A DNA stretch of 64,000 nucleotides from Natrinema longum (GCF_017352095.1 NZ_CP071463.1:1612001-1676000); one strand, 5' to 3'. Numbered from the stretch's first letter, positions 52,881 through 62,125 are shown. The notes: generated by a model from the letters alone, not told the origin. Numbers and translations are program-made.

Positions 52881-53870
52881 ATGTCAGACCTTCGCATTGA
52901 CGCGATGGTACCGGGATTGGCAGGCGACGCCGGTGGAGCCGCCGAGCGTGCCGAGGAGTTCGGCTTCGACGGGGTCTGGACGCCCGAGACGGACAACGAC
53001 GCGTTCCTCCCGCACCCGCTCATTGCCGACCGAACCGAGGAGATCCAGCAGGGAACGCGGATCGCGCTCGCCTTTACTCGCAGTCCGATGGCGCTCGCCT
53101 ACACCGCCTGGGATCTCGCGCGACAGTCCGACGGCCGGTTCGTGCTCGGCCTCGGCACGCAGGTCAAAGGCCACAACGAGCGCCGGTTCAGCGTCGACTG
53201 GGAGTCGCCGGGGCCGCGGCTGCGCGAGGTCGTCGAGTCGCTCCGGCACATCTTCGCCGTCTTTCAGGGGGAGGCCGAACTCGACTACGAGGGCGACCAC
53301 TACTCGTTCTCGCTCATGACCGAGACGTTCGATCCCGGCCCGATCGACCACCCCGAGATCCCGATCTACATCGCGGGCGTCAACGAGTACAACATCCGGC
53401 TCGCGGGAGAGCTCTGTGACGGGTTGGCGATGCATCCGTTCAACACGCCCAGCTACACCGACGACGTCGTCGCTCCGACCGTCGCCGAGGGCACCGACCG
53501 AGCGGACCGCTCGCTCGAGGACGTCGCCCTCTCCGCGAGCCCGTTCGTCGTAACGGGGGAAACCGACGAAGAGCGCGAGCGGTCCCGGGAGGAAGTGCGC
53601 CGGCGCATCGCCTTCTACGGCAGTACTCGTACCTACCACGACGTCCTCGAGCATCACGGCTGGCGGGACGTCGGCGAGGAGCTACACGACCTCTCGAAGG
53701 ACCAACGATGGGAGGAGATGGCCGAACTGGTCACGGACGAGATGGTGGCGACGTTCGCGATCGAAGCACGGCCCGACGAACTGCTCGCGGCGGCCCGGGA
53801 AAGCTACGGCGGCATCGCGGACCGGGTCGTCCTCCCGCTGGATCACGGCGACGCCTTCCTGACCGAGTAG
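52881..53870 (+). CDS. LLM-class F420-dependent oxidoreductase
   Basis: A 329-residue luciferase-like monooxygenase-fold protein. The N-terminal EFGFDGVWTPETDNDAFLPH, RFVLGLGTQVKGHNERRFSV and IPIYIAGVNEYNIRLAGELCDG segments are those of the F420-binding branch found in actinobacteria and haloarchaea. It likely oxidises or reduces an alcohol, aldehyde or enoyl bond using coenzyme F420. Its reaction is unknown. The last 28 bases overlap the convergent metallo-hydrolase gene. Confidence 0.82.
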   Translation: MSDLRIDAMVPGLAGDAGGAAERAEEFGFDGVWTPETDNDAFLPHPLIADRTEEIQQGTRIALAFTRSPMALAYTAWDLARQSDGRFVLGLGTQVKGHNERRFSVDWESPGPRLREVVESLRHIFAVFQGEAELDYEGDHYSFSLMTETFDPGPIDHPEIPIYIAGVNEYNIRLAGELCDGLAMHPFNTPSYTDDVVAPTVAEGTDRADRSLEDVALSASPFVVTGETDEERERSREEVRRRIAFYGSTRTYHDVLEHHGWRDVGEELHDLSKDQRWEEMAELVTDEMVATFAIEARPDELLAAARESYGGIADRVVLPLDHGDAFLTE

Positions 53871-54841
53871 TACCGAACGCCGTCGCAATCCTCGTACTCG
53901 ACTCGTCCCCGTTCCTCGAGCGTGCCGAGCGCACCCAGCGTGTCGAGCAACTGCGCCGGGTGTCGGGCCTCGCCGACGCGGTGGCGGGTGAGCTCCGTCG
54001 GCGATGCGGGACCGACGGCCGTCACCGCCTCGAGGACCTCCCCCGTGAGCGTCTCGAGTGCCGAGCGGGTGGTCTCGATGACGCCCCGATAGTCGGTGAA
54101 GACCGGGCCGTGGCCGGGGAAGACGCGATCGACGTCCCGGCCCTCGAGCCGGTCCATCGCGCGGTGGAACGCCTCGACGGCGTCGTAGGCACCGTAATCG
54201 ATGCCGACGTGGATCGCGCCGGGCCGGAACGGCTCGATGAGCGCGTCACCGCTGAACAGCACGCGTTCGCCGTTCAGTTCCGTCGCCAGGCTCGCGTGGT
54301 GGATCTGGTGGCCGGGCGTGTGGATCGGCTCGAACTCGCGACCCGCGGCGGAAAACGGCTCGCCGAACTCGAAGGGAACGGCCGCCTCGGGTGCGAGCAG
54401 GCCGCGATTGCGCTCGAGGGACGACTGGGCGTGTTCGACCGCGCGGTCGATCGCCTCGCCGTGGTAGCCCGTCGAACGGGCGACCTCGCGGACCCCCGCG
54501 GCGAGGTCGGCGGGATCGCGCTCGAGTTGCTCGAGCACCGGACGGGGAGCGTACACCCCAGCCCCGGCCTCGCGCAGGAACGGGACCTGTCCGATGTGGT
54601 CGCTGTGGGGGTGGGTGACGACGACTGCCTCGACGTCGTCCGGCTCGTACCCCGTCGCGGCCAGTCCCTCGCGGATCGTCGCTTCGGCGCGGTCCCCCGG
54701 ATCGCCGGTATCGACCAGGATCGGGGCCGGCTCGTCGATCAGGTACGCCGCGGCGTGTTTCGGGGGCCACTCGATGTCGAAGTCGAGTCTCGAGACCTGC
54801 GAGGGGGCGGTGGCGGAGTCTCGCTGCGTCGGGTCGTCCAT
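53843..54841 (-). CDS. Metallo-beta-lactamase-fold hydrolase
   Basis: A 332-residue glyoxalase-II-like hydrolase. The zinc motif THPHSDHIG gives His77, His79, Asp81 and His82; later ligands lie in IHTPGHQIHHAS and LFSGDALIEPF. The C-terminal winged-helix-like region (LTRHRVGEARHPAQLLDTLGAL) fits the MBL group that hydrolyses thioesters or lactones. It could release CoA or open a lactone made in this gene group. It lies 9 bases downstream of the acyl-CoA dehydrogenase on the same strand, so it is the second gene of that operon. Confidence 0.85.
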   Translation of the reverse strand: MDDPTQRDSATAPSQVSRLDFDIEWPPKHAAAYLIDEPAPILVDTGDPGDRAEATIREGLAATGYEPDDVEAVVVTHPHSDHIGQVPFLREAGAGVYAPRPVLEQLERDPADLAAGVREVARSTGYHGEAIDRAVEHAQSSLERNRGLLAPEAAVPFEFGEPFSAAGREFEPIHTPGHQIHHASLATELNGERVLFSGDALIEPFRPGAIHVGIDYGAYDAVEAFHRAMDRLEGRDVDRVFPGHGPVFTDYRGVIETTRSALETLTGEVLEAVTAVGPASPTELTRHRVGEARHPAQLLDTLGALGTLEERGRVEYEDCDGVRYYSVRKASP

Positions 54842-54850
54842 CGTGGCCGA

Positions 54851-56047
54851 TCAGATGAGTTCCCGGGCGATCGTCCGTTTCTGGATCTCGTCGGTCCCCT
54901 CGAAGATGCGGAACACGCGGGCCGCGCGATAGTTGCGCTCGATGGGCAGGTCCTTCATGAAGCCGGCACCGCCGTGGACCTGCATCGCGACGTCGGCCGC
55001 GTCGTTGGCGAGCTTCGCGCCGCGGAGCTTCGCCATCGACTCCTCCTTGCGGGCTCGCTCGCCTTCGTCCATCTTCCAGGCGGCGTAGCGGTAGAGCTGT
55101 CGGACCTGCTCGATGTCCGTCGCGAGTTCGGCCAGCTGGAAGGAGACCCCCTGCCGGTGGCCGATGGGTTTCCCGAACGTCTCCCGGTCGCGGGCGTACT
55201 CCACCGACAGGTCGAGCAGGAACTGGGCCGTCCCCACCGCGCCGGCGGCGATGTTGATCCGGCCGCCGCCGATCCAGCTCATCGCGGCCTGGAACCCCTG
55301 GTCGACCTCGCCGAGCACCTGATCCTCGCCGACGCGGCAGTCGTCGAAGTGGAGTTCCGCGTGCGTTCCGGGGGTCATTCCCATCGCCCGGTGGATCTTG
55401 CCGACCTCGAACCCGGGGGTGTCGTCGTCGACGAGGAAACACGTAATCCCCTCGAGGTCGCCGTCCTCGCCGCTCGTCCGGGCGAAAACCATCGCGAAGT
55501 CGGCGTAGGGGCCGTTCGTGATGTAGACCTTCTGCCCGTTGATCACCCACTCGTCGCCGTCCTTCTCCGCACGGGTGTCCATGTGGTGGGCGTCGCTGCC
55601 GTGGCCCGGCTCCGTCAGCGCGAAGCAGGTCGTGATCTCGCCGTCCATCAGCGGCTCGAGGTACTCCTCGCGTTGGCGCTCGTCACAGGAGAGCAGGATG
55701 GGCGTCGGGCCGCCGGCACCGCCGAAGATCGCACTGTGGAATCCCGGCGGCCGGTTGGACATGTGCTCGCCCACGATGGCCCGCGTGAGGATGTCGACGT
55801 CGCCGCCGCCGACCTCCTCGGGCATCGTCATGCCGTAGAAACCGGCCTCGACCGACTTCTCGCGGATCTTCTCGACGATGTTTCGGTACTCGGGGACCTG
55901 TCGGTGCTCGTCGTCGACGATGTGTTTCTCGTAATCCGCACCGAGGAACTGCTCGTACTCGTTCTCGAGGGGGGCGACTTCCTGCTCGATGAAATCGTCC
56001 AGCGCCTTCGAGATCTGCACGGCTTCGGACGGTTCGCTGAAGTCCAT
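54851..56047 (-). CDS. Acyl-CoA dehydrogenase
   Basis: A 398-residue flavoprotein: TCFALTEPGHGSDAHHMDTRAE, GQKVYITNGPYADF, FGKPIGHRQGVSFQLAELAT and the catalytic IFEGTDEIQ with Glu near residue 383. Start at the ATG at 56047 (MDFSEPSEAVQ); the extra eight residues upstream are unlikely. It diverges from the IclR regulator gene, which shares its promoter region, and is followed closely by the metallo-hydrolase gene. That arrangement suggests this pair is the direct target of the regulator. Confidence 0.9.
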   Translation of the reverse strand: MDFSEPSEAVQISKALDDFIEQEVAPLENEYEQFLGADYEKHIVDDEHRQVPEYRNIVEKIREKSVEAGFYGMTMPEEVGGGDVDILTRAIVGEHMSNRPPGFHSAIFGGAGGPTPILLSCDERQREEYLEPLMDGEITTCFALTEPGHGSDAHHMDTRAEKDGDEWVINGQKVYITNGPYADFAMVFARTSGEDGDLEGITCFLVDDDTPGFEVGKIHRAMGMTPGTHAELHFDDCRVGEDQVLGEVDQGFQAAMSWIGGGRINIAAGAVGTAQFLLDLSVEYARDRETFGKPIGHRQGVSFQLAELATDIEQVRQLYRYAAWKMDEGERARKEESMAKLRGAKLANDAADVAMQVHGGAGFMKDLPIERNYRAARVFRIFEGTDEIQKRTIARELI

Positions 56048-56192
56048 AATCGGTCTTACATGACGGCCCACTTAAGCGTTACCGTGTGACAGGTTTTCAA
56101 TCGGCGAATGAACGGCCAGTCGCCCGATACCGGAGGCAGGAGCGACGGAAACGGTCGGGCGCGATTCGGATCGGTTTTTTCGAGGACTGTCG

Positions 56193-56221
56193 CTGTTCAG
56201 TAGAGCAGAACAGTTTTATTT
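56193..56221 (+). promoter_or_regulatory. Promoter and possible operator of the IclR gene
   Basis: The box agttttattt is at 56212-56221, about 25 bases before the ATG at 56242. Touching it is the inverted repeat CTGTTC (56193-56198) and GAACAG (56208-56213) with a nine-base spacer, placed where a regulator would block transcription-factor binding. Autoregulation by the IclR product is an inference. Confidence 0.4.
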
Positions 56222-56241
56222 CGTTTCGATGAAGATAGTGT

Positions 56242-57015
56242 ATGGGAACAACAGGCACGAACGGCGAAAATCGGATCGAGGCGGTAGTGAAAACCCTCGA
56301 CATCCTCGAGGCGCTGTGGCAGGCCGAAGGGGCCGGCGTCACGGAACTCACCGAGCGAACGGGACTCGCGAAGGGGACGGTCCACGCCCACCTGACGACA
56401 CTCCGTTCGAAAGGGTACGTGGTTCAGGAAGACGACGAATACCGGCTGAGCCTTCGATTCCTTTCGTTCGGCGAGCACGTCAAACACGCAGAACCGCTGT
56501 ACGCGGCCGCCGACTCACCCATCGCCGAACTCTCGGAGCAAGTCGGCGAACGAGTCCTCTGTTCGACACACCAGAACGGCCTCGGGACGATACTCAACGT
56601 CAGCGAGGGGACGCGGTCGTTCACCAGCGACATCGACATCGGGACCCACACCTACCTTCACAGTTCCGCCGGCGGCAAGGCGATGCTCGCTCATTTCTCC
56701 GAGGAGCGAGTCGACGAGACGATCGCGAAGTGGGGACTCCCGGCGTTCACCGAGGAGACGATCACCGATCGAGCGACCCTCTTCGACGAACTCGCGACGG
56801 TTCGCGAGGAGGGCGTCGCCTACAACCGCGGGGAGTATCTGCCGGGGATCAGCGCCATCGGAGCCCCGATCCTGGACAACGACGGGACCGTCTACGGAGC
56901 GGTCACCGTCGCCGGACCCCACCATCGACTCGAGAACGAGTGGGAGCAAAACGATCTCCGTACCCGATTGCTGTCGACGGCGAACACGATCGAAGTGAAC
57001 ATGATGTTCTCGTAG
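56242..57015 (+). CDS. IclR-family transcriptional regulator
   Basis: A 257-residue regulator. The N-terminal winged helix runs to about residue 70 (ALWQAEGAGVTELTERTGLAKG, then TVHAHLTTLRSKGYV), and the C-terminal GAF-like effector domain contains LHSSAGGKAMLAHF and YNRGEYLPGISAIGAPILD, both standard. IclR proteins bind a small acid and control its breakdown genes. It diverges from the acyl-CoA dehydrogenase/metallo-hydrolase operon and has an inverted repeat at its own promoter, so it likely controls both directions. Confidence 0.92.
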   Translation: MGTTGTNGENRIEAVVKTLDILEALWQAEGAGVTELTERTGLAKGTVHAHLTTLRSKGYVVQEDDEYRLSLRFLSFGEHVKHAEPLYAAADSPIAELSEQVGERVLCSTHQNGLGTILNVSEGTRSFTSDIDIGTHTYLHSSAGGKAMLAHFSEERVDETIAKWGLPAFTEETITDRATLFDELATVREEGVAYNRGEYLPGISAIGAPILDNDGTVYGAVTVAGPHHRLENEWEQNDLRTRLLSTANTIEVNMMFS

Positions 57016-57541
57016 TCGTTCGACCAGAACGAACGCACCGCGGAACGCCACGATCGGTGCCCCGACGCGAACGGAGCCCAGTGGAACGAGCCGTCCATCG
57101 TTCGACACCGGACTGGTATTACAAACGTAAGGTTGTAATGCAGCGGCGGCTCTCCGCACTCGAGATAGAAGCCTGGTCCGCTCCGCGAGCGCGGCGCGGT
57201 CGAATTCGGGTATCGATCCGAACCGTCGGACGGAATAATGTCAGTTTTGCATACACCACAATATCAATATAAAGTTTGTACGATCATTATCCGGCGGATC
57301 TACGTATTTCCCCAGTGAGACCGCACACAGCCGCATATCGGGATGCTCACCGCTCGTTCGAAGCATCGTCGACCAGTACGTACCGTTTCGTCGCTATCGA
57401 CCGCATCCCCGAGTTTCCAAGTCCGTTTGTCGGTTGCTACGATACTCAGAGACCGACTCGATATCTATCGAATATCGTATCAATAGTAGAAGCTACTAGC
57501 TAACATATGTGTCTAACGGCTCGATGCTGATCGAACGACAG
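57016..57541. other. 526-base non-coding region with two small inverted repeats
   Basis: No gene is supported. ATTACAA (57118-57124) is inverted to TTGTAAT (57133-57139) with an eight-base spacer, a size typical of a dimeric repressor site. A second short palindrome, TAGTAG/CTACTA, lies at 57484-57498. The right third is AT-rich. Confidence 0.4.
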
Positions 57542-58969
57542 TTAGTTCGGATCGCTCGCTCGTTCTGACAGCATCGTCGCCGCCGTGTCGGCCCACCCAC
57601 CCCACAGGAAGCCGGCTCCCACGACGAGTGTCCACCACGCGTAGTTGAGGACGATTCCGGCGTACACGCCGGGGAGACCGTAGCCGAACGTGACCCCGAC
57701 GAGGTACGAAAAGCCAAGCAGGAAGCCGACGGTTCCCGTGAGGCGGGCGTAGAAGGGCGTCCGCGTATCGCCCGCACCGCGGAGACTCCCCGACAGCGGG
57801 AAGAAGAACCCGAAGAAGAACATCGAGACGCCGAACATGCGAGTGAAGGTCGCGGCGTACTCGAGGGTCGCCGGATCGGTCGTGAACAGTCCCGCGATCG
57901 GGGATGCGCCGACGATCAGGACGCCTCCGGCGAAACTGAGCGTCAGGACGCTGAGCGCCGTCATAGCCAGTCCGGAAAACCGTGCGTCGTCGGGGCGGCC
58001 GTCCCCGAGTTCCTGTCCGACGACGACGCTCGCGGCGACGCTGTAGGAGCGGTAGAGTGGACCGCTGAACTGCTGGTAGCTTCGGCGGCCGATGTGGTAG
58101 GCCGCCGTCACGTCCGTCCCGAAGGTGAGCAAGAGCGCGTTGAACGGAAAGTTCGCGAGGGACGTGCTCATTCCCTCGGCGAAATTCGGGAGACTCACGG
58201 CAACGAGTTGGCGCGTGATCGTGAGGCTCCGCGGGCGAGCGAACGACGGGGCCGTCCGTTCGATCGCGATCGCGGCCGTGATCGCGCCGCCCTCGAGCGT
58301 TCGGCTGATCGCCGTCCCCAGCCCGACGCCGACGATCCCCAGTTCGGGGAGGACGCCGAGACCGAGTCCCAACCCGACCGTCGCCCCGATGTTGACGGCG
58401 TTCGCGCCCACGTTGACGAGCATCGGCGTTCGGGTATCGCCCGTCCCCTGTAACGACCGCGCGCCGACGAGGCCGACGATGCGCATGGGCGCGACGGCGA
58501 AGACCAGTCCGAGGTAGCGTCCGCCCATTTCGGCGACGCCCGGTTCGGCACCGAGCAGGGCGATCAGCGGCTCCGATACCGTCAGCCCCACGATCGTCAG
58601 CGGGATTCCGGCCAGGACCCCGATGAGGAGGGCCTGTGTGATCGCCCGGTTACGGGTCGCCTTCGCACCGCGGCCGGTGTCCTGACTCGAGAGGGCGATC
58701 GCACCGGTCCCGAGTCCCAGTCCGACCCGCAACGGTATCTGGGCGTAGAGGTCCGCGAGCCCGACCGCAGCGACGGCTGCCGGCGAAAACAGGCCGGTGA
58801 CGATGACGTCGACCGTCCGCATCAGCGTATTGAACGTCTGCTGAATCGCGATCGGCCACGAGAGCGACACCGTCCGCAGCCAGACGCTCCGAACGCGGCC
58901 GCCGAACTCGGCCATACATCGTTCGGCAACGAGAATCCGCCGGATCAACGTGTTGATCCCGGCAGACAC
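57542..58969 (-). CDS. MATE-family efflux transporter
   Basis: A 475-residue protein with 12 hydrophobic helices in two MatE repeats. The first repeat has IAIQQTFNTLMRTVDVIVTGLFSPAAVAAVGL and the second SLPNFAEGMSTSLANFPFNALLL. It probably exports cationic or organic compounds using the sodium or proton gradient. The GTG at 58969 gives the full frame; the ATG at 58915 is an alternative start 18 residues in. It stands alone between two non-coding regions. Confidence 0.87.
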   Translation of the reverse strand: MSAGINTLIRRILVAERCMAEFGGRVRSVWLRTVSLSWPIAIQQTFNTLMRTVDVIVTGLFSPAAVAAVGLADLYAQIPLRVGLGLGTGAIALSSQDTGRGAKATRNRAITQALLIGVLAGIPLTIVGLTVSEPLIALLGAEPGVAEMGGRYLGLVFAVAPMRIVGLVGARSLQGTGDTRTPMLVNVGANAVNIGATVGLGLGLGVLPELGIVGVGLGTAISRTLEGGAITAAIAIERTAPSFARPRSLTITRQLVAVSLPNFAEGMSTSLANFPFNALLLTFGTDVTAAYHIGRRSYQQFSGPLYRSYSVAASVVVGQELGDGRPDDARFSGLAMTALSVLTLSFAGGVLIVGASPIAGLFTTDPATLEYAATFTRMFGVSMFFFGFFFPLSGSLRGAGDTRTPFYARLTGTVGFLLGFSYLVGVTFGYGLPGVYAGIVLNYAWWTLVVGAGFLWGGWADTAATMLSERASDPN

Positions 58970-59253
58970 GACGATACTCCGATACTACCTACCGATAACA
59001 CATACAGTTCGAGTGAGAGATATATTTGCGACGACTGCATCCGTCACCGGATCGGTCACCCGCCACCGCTTGGAAACGCCGACCGTGCGTGACGAGGAGC
59101 GGTCCGTGAGCCGACATCTCTCGGCGTTCGAAGTATCGGAACGCATCGGTTCCGTCATTTGAAGCCACACAGAAGTCGATTTCGCCGACGACAGTCGTGG
59201 GAGAGAGAACGAGTCGAACGCCGACGATCCGCGGACCAGTCCGTTCGGGGGCG

Positions 59254-59335
59254 ATAGTAGCAACTGAAACGAGTTACACACTGATCGCAACACCGTCGTA
59301 CGATCAGGTGCGCAATGACTTTCAGTTGCTACTAT
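59254..59335. repeat. 82-base hairpin element, MITE-like (family 3)
   Basis: ATAGTAGCAACTGAAA at 59254 is inverted exactly to TTTCAGTTGCTACTAT ending at 59335, and inside it CTGATCG faces CGATCAG, so the whole element folds into a long stem with a small loop. It lies in the 655-base gap between the MATE and SDR genes. There is no open frame. The rest of that gap (58970-59253 and 59336-59590) shows no gene I can support. Confidence 0.8.
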
Positions 59336-59592
59336 AGAATCGAGAGTCGAGACGGACAACGAACCAGGAGCGAACAACGAGGATCTGACTTCTAAGCAAA
59401 GTTATAGTAGTACGATTATGTCGACTGGCGTACTCGTGTGGCGTTCGAGTGTAGCGGCGACGAACTGTGCCAGCGGTGGTCGAGGGATGAGTCGAAGGGA
59501 AAGCACTGATCCGCCGAAGAACGGTTACCAGTGTTCGTCCGTATCGACTGTTTCGTAAACAGCCTCGTGTCCGAAGGGGAAAATTATGAACG

Positions 59593-59601
59593 AATTTATG
59601 T
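59593..59601 (+). promoter_or_regulatory. TATA-like box of the SDR gene at 59625
   Basis: The string gaatttatg is centred about 28 bases before the ATG at 59625. Confidence 0.45.
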
Positions 59602-59624
59602 AGCACCCGTCCGATACCGAACCT

Positions 59625-60386
59625 ATGCGACTCGACAACAAGACAGTTGTTATCACGGGTGCGGCGTCGGGAATCGGGCAGGCGACGGCCGAACGCTGTG
59701 CCGAGGAAGGAGCACGCGTCATCGTGACGGACATCGATACCGAGGGCGGGCAAGCAGTCGCGGAGGCGATCGAGGAAGACGGGGGCGAGGCCGAGTTCCA
59801 CGAACTGGACGTGACGGACAGCGACCGATTTCGGGCCGTCGTCGACGAGGTCGCGGACGCCCACGGACTGGACGTAATGGTCAACAACGCTGGCACGGGC
59901 CATCCCGGCGGCAGCCTCGAGGAGATCGACGAAGAGATGCGGGACTTCGTCATCGACATCAACATCAAGGGCGTCTGGAACGGCTGCGACGCGGCGCTTC
60001 CCCACATGAAAGAGCAGGGCTCGGGTGCGATCGTCAACGTCGGCTCGCTGGCGAGCATCCTCGGACTCCCCAAGCAGGCCGCCTACTCGACGAGCAAGGC
60101 CGCCGTGTTGAACATGACACGGACCGTCGCCGCCGAAGCGGGCCCCTACGGCGTCCGCGCCAACGCCGTCTGCCCCGGCTTCACCGAGACTCAGATGCTC
60201 GAGGGCTACCTCGAACAGCAGGAGGACCCCGAAGTGGCCAGAGAGGAGATGGCGGCGGACTACCCGCTCAAGCGACTCGGGAAGCCCGACGAGATCGCCG
60301 ACGCGATCCTGTTCCTCGCCAGCGACGAGTCGTCGTTCGTCAGCGGCCACGGGCTTGTCGTCGACGGCGGGTTCTCGACCTGTTAA
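59625..60386 (+). CDS. Short-chain dehydrogenase/reductase
   Basis: A 253-residue classical SDR: TGAASGIGQATAERCAEEG for cofactor binding, VTDIDTEGGQ after the second strand (Asp favours NAD), NNAGTGHPGG, and the catalytic set in VGSLASILGLPKQAAYSTSK. The C-terminus ends SGHGLVVDGGFSTC. It resembles 3-oxoacyl-ACP reductase or glucose 1-dehydrogenase-type enzymes; the actual substrate is unknown. It is followed after about 98 bases by the HAD phosphatase gene. Confidence 0.88.
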   Translation: MRLDNKTVVITGAASGIGQATAERCAEEGARVIVTDIDTEGGQAVAEAIEEDGGEAEFHELDVTDSDRFRAVVDEVADAHGLDVMVNNAGTGHPGGSLEEIDEEMRDFVIDINIKGVWNGCDAALPHMKEQGSGAIVNVGSLASILGLPKQAAYSTSKAAVLNMTRTVAAEAGPYGVRANAVCPGFTETQMLEGYLEQQEDPEVAREEMAADYPLKRLGKPDEIADAILFLASDESSFVSGHGLVVDGGFSTC

Positions 60387-60484
60387 CGGAGTTCGGAGAT
60401 CACGACGAACCCGTGTCGTCGTTCGGAACCGCCGCGAGCCGGTGAATCGAAACACGCAAGTGGCTATTCTAATTGGTCCAACGC

Positions 60485-61144
60485 GTGACAGGATACGACG
60501 CAGTTCTGTTCGACAGCGACGGGGTACTCGTCGAGCCGCCGGCGTCCGAAACCCAGGTCGCTGCGACGCGGGCCGCGTTTCGGGAAGCGGGCGTCGACGA
60601 CGTCGCCCGACGGCACCTCGACGACATCGTGAGCGGCGTGACCGTCGAAGACTTACACGAGATCTGTGCCGACTACGACCTCGATCCGGAGAACTTCTGG
60701 GAGGCCCGTGAACGCCACGACGAACGATCCCAGTTCGACGCGTTCAGAGCCGGCACTCGAGACCGATACGACGACGTGACGACGATCGCGGACCTTCCCC
60801 AGGACCGAGGCGTCGTGAGCAACAACCATCACAGTACGATCGAGTTCGTCCTGGACGCGTTCGATCTCGAGTCGCTGTTCGAGACCTACTACGGTCGCCC
60901 GAAAACGATCGAGAGCCTCCGAGTGAAAAAGCCGGATCCCCACTTTCTCGAGCGAGCACTCGCCGACCTCGGGGCTGGCTCGGCGCTTTACGTCGGCGAC
61001 AGCGAACACGACGTGATCGCGGCACACCGCGCTGGAATCGATTCGGCGTTCGTCCGTCGCCAGCACTGTCCCGACGGCGCGCTCTCGGTTACGCCGACCT
61101 ACGACATCGAGACGCTGTCGGCGCTCCCGGAGATCGTGGCGTGA
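60485..61144 (+). CDS. HAD-superfamily phosphatase (phosphoglycolate-phosphatase-like)
   Basis: A 219-residue HAD hydrolase. Motif I is FDSDGVLVEPP (nucleophile Asp near residue 8; DxD is replaced by DSD), motif II is around VVSNNHHST, Lys is in VKKPDPHFLERAL and motif IV is YVGDSEHDVIAAHRAG. It would dephosphorylate a small sugar phosphate or phosphoglycolate. GTG at 60485 is the preferred start; TTG at 60473 would add four residues. Confidence 0.85.
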   Translation: MTGYDAVLFDSDGVLVEPPASETQVAATRAAFREAGVDDVARRHLDDIVSGVTVEDLHEICADYDLDPENFWEARERHDERSQFDAFRAGTRDRYDDVTTIADLPQDRGVVSNNHHSTIEFVLDAFDLESLFETYYGRPKTIESLRVKKPDPHFLERALADLGAGSALYVGDSEHDVIAAHRAGIDSAFVRRQHCPDGALSVTPTYDIETLSALPEIVA

Positions 61145-61154
61145 CCGCCGTCGA

Positions 61155-62125
61155 TCACTCCTCGCGAACCGCCGCGACGCTCGCGAGTTGGTCGCCCGCG
61201 GTCACGGTCGCCTCGTGGGTGAGCGCGTAGAGGACCCCGTCACGATCGATACGGGCCTCCTGCAGCGGCTCGTAGGTCGTCGGGTGATAGACCGTCCCGA
61301 TCGTCGTCCCCTCCGTGACCGATTCCCCAATCTCGAGGGCGGGTGCCGGCCGGAAGAGGCCGGACGTGTCGGCGGTGACCTGTCCCAGATGGTTCCGAGC
61401 GACGACCGATCGCGTTCGGGAACGTCGCCGGGAAGTTGGTCGAGTGCCCGACAGACATCGAGCAGTCCGTCGACGCCGTCCGCCACGACCGCCTCGAGGA
61501 TCTGTTTGTTGTGGGCGAGCTCCGGCGTGATCGACGGGATTCCTGCCTCGGCGGCGGCGACCCGGAGCTTCCCCCCGAAACCGCGTCGATGCCACTCGTC
61601 GGGGGCGTCTTCGCCGGTCCGTTCGGAGAGCAGGAGCTCCGTCCCGAACGCGTCGGCGAGACGGCGAGATCGCTCGTCGCCCTCGCGATAGACGACGTGG
61701 GGCAGCATGTCTGGACTCCCCGTGTGGAGGTCGACGACGGCGTCGGCAGCCGCGACGTACTCCCAGAGGCGGGCGGCCATGCGCTGGTGGAGACTCCCGC
61801 CGCCGTCGCCCGGCCAGATGCGGTTCATGTTCGGATTGATACTGTCGAACTGCTCCGGCGTCGTGTAGGAGACGCGATCGAAGGTCAGCGGGTTCGCGAC
61901 CGGGACGGCGATCACGGCTCCCGACAGCGACTCGAGGGGCACTCGCTCGTGAAACCGCCGGAGGACCGCCGTTCCGTTGACCTCGCGGCCGTGCTGGGCC
62001 GCCTGCACGTACAGCGTCGGTCCCGGTGCGTCGCCGCGATAGATGTGGACCGTCGTCGTCAGCGCCACGCCCGAGGGCAGCCGGGCGAGGGTCACCTGTT
62101 CCGCCGTGTGCGTCCCGTCGCTCAT
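61155..62125 (-). pseudogene. Succinylglutamate desuccinylase/aspartoacylase-like gene, frameshifted
   Basis: Read from the ATG at 62125, the frame encodes the zinc-peptidase fold of the M14/aspartoacylase family: AAQHGREVNG gives the HxxE ligands, VDLHTGSPDM the second His, and ITPELAHN the catalytic Glu. After LDQLPGDVPERDRS near 61395-61420 this frame becomes nonsense, but the next frame continues VVARNHLGQVTADTSGLFRP, and on to a natural C-terminus, the biotinyl-like beta-barrel of the family. One base appears to be missing. Either the gene is broken, or there is a sequencing error, or (less likely) programmed frameshifting. The intact enzyme would have about 322 residues and cleave an amide of an amino acid. 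Confidence 0.75.

Noticed and set aside
53708-56089. A 793-codon plus-strand frame opposite the metallo-hydrolase and dehydrogenase genes
   Set aside because: Shadow frame with no domain; the minus-strand genes have catalytic motifs throughout.
61155-62125. Programmed -1 frameshifting in the aspartoacylase-like gene
   Set aside because: No heptanucleotide slippery sequence or downstream pseudoknot is obvious at the junction; a simple base loss is more likely.
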